From Setaria digitata (taxonomy: Eukaryota > Nematoda > Chromadorea > Rhabditida > Setariidae): DNA of 64,000 nt. The notes under the pieces were generated by a model, which was given only the letters and a program-made list of their open reading frames with translations, did no database searches and had not been told where the DNA came from. The position numbers and the translations under genes are program-made. Below, in pieces: positions 59,220 to 64,000 of this stretch (position 1 is its first letter; each line of letters starts with the position of its first letter). The stretch lies in contig RCAB01000266.1 in the NCBI GenBank assembly GCA_003640385.1, positions 23,668 through 87,667 of the forward strand. The letters are read 5' to 3'.

Positions 59220-62200
59220 GAAAAAAAAAAGTGATATTTTAACAATCATAATAATCAGTTATAAAAGTTATTACTAATAATAGCTAGTAATAGTAATTAA
59301 TGGTAAAAATTGCCGGTGATAATTTGTAGTAATTTATAGCAATCATTAACAGTAACAGTTAATGACTTGATAATTAACGATGAACAATAATGAAGAAATA
59401 ATCCTAATTAATTATAATTATTAGCAACTGTATAAATCATAAAGCATTATTATTTCATAACAAATTCGAGATTTTGTTCATTGTTAAGAAAAAAAAAAAA
59501 TCAAATGATACTTGTGAGAAATGATAAATAAATGAATATTATCACAAAATAAGTTTTTAATGAATAAAAATTATGCAGAATGGTTATCCATCAATTGATA
59601 ATCCATATATATTTAATGGTGATTTTGTTGATCGTGGTAATCAGTCAATTGAAGTTTTCGTTGTTCTTTGTGCATTCGTTATCCTAAATCCGTCATCAGT
59701 TGTACTAAATCGTGGTAATCATGAAGATCATATTATCAATTTGCGATATGGATTTGTTAAAGAATTAATGTCAAAATATAAGGTATTTGAAATTTTCCTT
59801 CTTTTTTTTTTCTACTAATTTTTACCTAAATAAGATTTTTTTTTTTTTTGACATAGTTTCTTCATTTGACACTTAAGCTTTTCATTATTTAATTTTCTTT
59901 TTAATTACAATTTTGCACCAATAGATGTCACTAACATTTCAAAATTTGTTACCATCAAATGTTATTATCATCATTTGATCACTCTTTTTCTGCAAAAAAA
60001 AAAAAAATTTTAAACGGAACTTTTCGGTTATTAATGAAAGTATTTCTTTACAGAAGATGTTAATTCGTCTAAAGTGCTCATAAAATAACGATTTAGCTAT
60101 TTCATTTTTTATTTGAAATTGAAATTAATGAAATTATAGAATTCAGCTAATGCATTAGTAAAATTATTGGAAGATATCTTTTCATGGCTACCTCTTGCAA
60201 CTATTATTGATAATAAAATATTTGTTACGCATGGTGGTATTTCGGATAAAACGGATTTGGATAAGTTGAAGAATTTGCCGCGAAATCAGGTAAATTTGCC
60301 TGGAAATTTATTAAATGTATTTTAGTTAATTTAAAATTAATACAAATTACAACTTTTTTTTTTTTTTTTTTTTCTAGGACAATTCGTGAAAATTTAAAAT
60401 AAAAATAGGAAAGTAAAGAGGAATCTCTCCTTTGCTTGGAAAAAGTTTGAAGTTTTTTCTTTTAAATCATTTTTTTTTTTTTTTACAGAATTATCATTCC
60501 AAACACTCACTCTCCATAGAGCATTAAATGAATGAATTAATCAAATCTATTATTTTTAATAAATTTTATACTAATTAATTAGATCTATTCTTGTAGTATC
60601 CATCAGTGCTCAGGCCACCGCTTATTTTTGATGGCAATCAGAGGAAAAATGTTAATGCAAAAGAATGGCAAGTAATTTTGGATATATTATGGAGTGATCC
60701 AAAGCAGCAAAATGGTTGTACCCCAAATGTTTTCCGCGGTGGCGGATCGTATTTTGGTCCCGATGTTACGGAGAAATTTCTTGAAATGTAAATAATTAAT
60801 TTTACAAAGGAAGAAATAAAAATGGAAGAAGAAAAAATTGTACAAAATTAAAGCAATTTCGTTGAATGTAAAAATAAAATATGAATAAAATGAGAAATTT
60901 CACAAAATATAAATAATTAATTTTGAAATGAGCAAATTGAATAAAAGAAATAAACAGAATGAGAATTTTCTCAAAACAAAAGCAATTAATTTTGGAACGA
61001 AAAAAATAAATACAAAAATTTCTCAGTATGTAATTGTAATATTAATTCACATTTTGATAGAAAAAATGTTAGAATAAAACAAAACTAAATAAGTGAATGT
61101 AATGTTTTCTTTTTTTTTTCTTTTCTCATTTAATTTAAGAATATCATTTTGGTAATAGTTTTATTTCTGCTCTAACAAATTTCACTTCATTATAATTCCA
61201 TAATATTTGCTGCATATTTAATTAAAATTTAAATCTTTTTATTAAATTATTGATAACAAATCTGGTGCTGAAAAATCAAATCAAACTATTCAGCTATTTT
61301 TCGTGCATTTGAATATGTTAAATATCAATTAACCTTTTAAATTATCATTCTATTTAATTAATAATTTGATTATCATTCGACTTGATTGGCCAGTGTTTTA
61401 ATTAAATTTCTTAAACAAAAGGAACCAGCTGGATTTGATTGTTCGCTCACATGAATGCAAATATGAAGGTTACGAATTGGCTCACAATGATAAGCTGATA
61501 ACGATATTTTCGGCATCAAACTATTATGAATACGGTAGCAATCGAGGTGCTTATGTTAAATTTATTGGTGCTAATCATGAACCACATTTTGTACAGTATC
61601 AAGCTACCAAGGCACATCGACAAGCTATCAGCGCAAGAGAAAGGTTGATTTTTTTTTTCCTTTCTTGAAAAGATTGAAATTATCTGATAAGTTAATTATT
61701 ATTAAAATACCGCATATGAAGCTATTATCAAAATAGTAAATTTTCGTGTCCTTTTTTTTTTTTTTTTTCTAAACTTTTTCTTATGAAATGTAAATTATTT
61801 GAGAGATATGAAAAGTTTTTAAGTGCTTTTAAAAAAGTCTAAATTTTATCAAAAGACAAATTTTCAAATCTTATCAGAGAAGTTTTCGCTTCTTTTAATT
61901 GCATAATGTGACATTGTGACAGTAAAATAGCATGATAATAATAATTAAATCAAACTATTCCATATAATAATGATTGCTATAATTGTTGTATTTTAATATA
62001 GCTTCAAATTTTATTTTCTCATATTTTTATTTAATAATTATGAAATATGCAATTAGTTAAATAGTCATTTATTACTTCAATTTTTCTTTTCTTTGCTCCC
62101 GTTCCATTACTTTTCTCTTTCGAAATTTTACTCATCAACTACGGTAGATTGGAAAATTTAGTTAATTTCTAAATTTAGGGTTGATACGGTGGAACAGTCA

Positions 62201-63780
62201 GCTATACAGAATTTACGAACACAATTGAATGTTATTCAAGAGCAGTTGCAAAATGAGTATGAGCTTCTTGATCCAACGAATACCGGTAATTAATTTAGCA
62301 GTTAATCAATTAACCAACAATCGGCTGGTATAAACTTACAAATAAATCATTAAATTTATTATTAATAAAATCATGTTAAACCGATATACTCATAATCAGT
62401 TTAATTGATTTTCATGCGATGATCTCATTTAGTAATAAATATGAATGTAATTCCAATTTTAATTATAATTAATGCAATTCTATTTTGTGCAATAATTTTC
62501 AACACTAATGAATGTAATTCCAAATCATTTAGGAAAAAAAAATCACAAGATAGTAAATTTTTACTAAAATTTGAAATTATATTCATTACTATGCAATCAA
62601 TTATAATTTTTTTTTTTTTTTGAAAAAAGAAAAAAAAAGATAGAAAATTTATATAATATTTAAAAAAATGCTTTCAGCATTTTATATTTTTATATTCTGC
62701 TCATTGGATAAAATGTTATTTTAGGTTAAATTTATAATAGATAAAGTGTTATTTTAGTTAAATTTATAGCATTTTTGTTTGAAAAGAAGGAAAGAGAAAT
62801 CGAAAAAGAAACAAGAATAATTTAAAATTTTAATTTAAGGTAAAATTTCAATTCACAAATGGTGCAAATGTGTTGAAAGTATTTCTGGCCTTAATTTGCC
62901 ATGGTATGCCTTAGCACCACGTCTTGTCACACTAACGGATGATGGCAAAAATGTCCTGTACAAGGAGAATCCTCAAGTTGTGCAAATTGTAACTGATAAT
63001 AAGAAAGTTTTACAAGTGAGTGTCAATCATCATTATGAACAAGAAATACTGGCATTAAGTATGTGAAGTAAGCAGTAAGCTAGAGAGTTATATGAAAGTA
63101 GGAAATTATGAAATAATGAAACTATATGTAAATAAATAAAGCTAGAAAGTGATATAAAAGTAAGAAGTAAGCAAGAAAATGGTAAAAATAGCAAAAGGAA
63201 AAAAAAAAGAATAATGATAATAAGTAGTAAAAAAACATGCATATAAATAAGTATACGAAAATAAGGATAAAAATTAAGGAAAAAAAAAGTAATAGTGAAA
63301 AGTAAAATAAGCAAAAAAAAAAAAGAGGAAAACGAATTGCTACTAACAGTGACAAATTTGTGCACAGTTAAAAAGTTTAAATTTTATCTCCAATATTTAA
63401 TAAAGTTTGAATCAAAAAAAAAAATTCCAAGTTATAAATTAAAAGAAAAAATGTAACAAATCGATTTCTGTTACAAAATTTTTGTAACAATAAATAAAAT
63501 TATTTGCATTAAAAAACATATCGAAAACTCTACAACTGATTAATTTTGTAACAAATTTCTTATTGTTTTTTTTAATTAAAATTAAATTTGCATCATTTTC
63601 ACATCGATTCTGCATGACGGCATAAACTTTTTTTTTTTATTACATTAATTTATTGTATATATTTATTCGAGCTCAGAGTTTTAAATATTAAAATTTAAAT
63701 TTCAGAAGAAACAAAATGTAGTTGAAACATTGTATAGGCATAAAAACACTCTCGAAACGTTATTTCGCTTCATGGATAAG
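53197..63780 (+). CDS. pef-1: EF-hand protein phosphatase PPEF/PEF-1 (3' end outside window)
   Basis: Ser/Thr phosphatase of the rdgC/PPEF group, regulated by Ca2+ and calmodulin, mostly sensory in animals. Exons: 53197-53263, 57241-57368, 57428-57509, 58349-58497, 59014-59175, 59579-59782, 60140-60289, 60597-60787, 61422-61643, 62179-62285, 62840-63015, 63706-63780; 571 aa visible. The N-terminus MGCGSS fits N-myristoylation at Gly2 and palmitoylation at Cys3. An IQ motif follows ([19 protein letters not shown], from residue 26). Metal-binding and catalytic motifs are all present: GDLHG 181-185, GDFVDRG 210-216, NRGNHED 240-246, His295 in THGG, and His388 in RSHE. The linker after THGG is short compared with vertebrate PPEF2. 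Exon 12 ([19 protein letters not shown]) opens the first EF-hand; its loop and the rest lie past the window. The first intron is 4 kb. Confidence 0.95.
54713..54742. repeat. (CT)n microsatellite in pef-1 intron 1
   Basis: Fifteen uninterrupted CT units. Confidence 0.95.
54960..55012. repeat. (CT)n microsatellite in pef-1 intron 1
   Basis: CT units with one TTTT interruption. Confidence 0.95.
55950..56022. repeat. three-copy tandem repeat in pef-1 intron 1
   Basis: A-run plus GATTAGTTCTAATTAATT is repeated with a period of about 32 bp; the third copy is partial. Confidence 0.8.
57476..57812 (+). repeat. minisatellite spanning the pef-1 exon 3/intron 3 junction
   Basis: Six diverged copies of a unit of about 60 bp begin GATAATTTAATT or a close variant at 57476, 57531, 57594, 57660, 57719 and 57774 (spacings 55-66). 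Copy 1 contains the last 34 nt of exon 3 and its 5' splice site; the others are intronic. Shared later parts include TCA(A)CATCACTGATA. Confidence 0.8.
58078..58128. repeat. poly-T run of about 44 nt ending near a single N
   Basis: The longest homopolymer in the window lies in pef-1 intron 3, with an N at 58128. Its true length is unreliable. Confidence 0.9.
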
Positions 63781-64000
63781 GTAATTCTATCATTCTTGAT
63801 CATGTCTGTTGTAATTAATTTCTAACAGCTAATTAATAATTAGTAGAGCGATAGAGTGAAGGATTCGGATACGGAGAAAAGTTTTACAGATCTGTGAAAA
63901 AATACAACTATTTTTCGTTTTCTGTTGCCTTTTGTAATGAATAAAACAATAATTAATTGATATTATCGACATGAGGAAAGAGATTAGCTAATTTTTATAT

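Noticed and set aside
63033..63365. 110-codon minus ORF, hydrophobic
   Set aside because: Complement of an A-rich pef-1 intron; Phe/Leu/Ser-rich by composition only.

Overview
This window is very AT-rich, intron-dense eukaryotic DNA with the signature of a nematode. Exons are short (45-360 nt). Introns begin GT and end in T-rich tracts plus AG. Acceptor-like AGs sit just upstream of start codons, as expected for spliced-leader trans-splicing. The proteins match nematode and animal orthologues. A spirurid or filarial-type genome is a reasonable guess, but the sequence alone does not prove the clade. Long homopolymers are frequent, and five single Ns (6740, 34551, 46737, 48682, 58128) mark collapsed assembly gaps.

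Five genes were rebuilt exon by exon with consistent reading phase. (1) 14060-17564, minus: GDP-L-fucose synthase (ger-1/GFUS), 8 exons, 321 aa, complete. (2) 18589-19915, minus: UBC-18/UBE2L3-type ubiquitin-conjugating enzyme, 4 exons, 156 aa, complete. (3) 21653-26576, plus: replicative helicase subunit MCM6, 18 coding exons, 822 aa, complete. (4) 27334-44616, minus: a TTC28-like TPR protein of about 1,600 aa, 24 exons, with a degenerate CHAT-like C-terminal region. (5) 53197-63780 and beyond, plus: EF-hand protein phosphatase PPEF/PEF-1 with myristoylation signal, IQ motif and phosphatase core; the last EF-hands lie past the window edge.

Smaller or less certain genes are also present. A single immunoglobulin-domain protein lies at 10732-12371 (plus), with a decayed copy of its exon just upstream. 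Coding-like exons that long-ORF searches miss include a two-exon C-terminus at 4556-5232 (minus), a symmetric phase-1 exon at 3348-3500 (plus), a small-exon candidate at 45428-46619 (minus), and a four-exon candidate secreted Asn/Asp-rich protein of 110 aa at 51215-52476 (minus).

Layout: 1-14 kb is gene-poor apart from the Ig gene and candidate exons. 14-27 kb holds the housekeeping cluster, with ger-1 and ubc-18 in tandem and ubc-18 head-to-head with mcm-6 across a GC-richer shared upstream region. 27-45 kb is the TTC28-like gene. 45-53 kb is low-complexity DNA with candidate genes. 53-64 kb is pef-1. The genes do not form one pathway: nucleotide-sugar synthesis, ubiquitin transfer, DNA replication licensing, a scaffold protein and Ca2+-linked dephosphorylation. 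The ger-1/ubc-18 adjacency matches what I recall of Caenorhabditis elegans cosmid R01H2. The most unusual structures are a minisatellite in pef-1 that appears to derive from an exon-intron junction, a probable GC-AG intron in ger-1, the decayed Ig exon, and the degraded CHAT domain.
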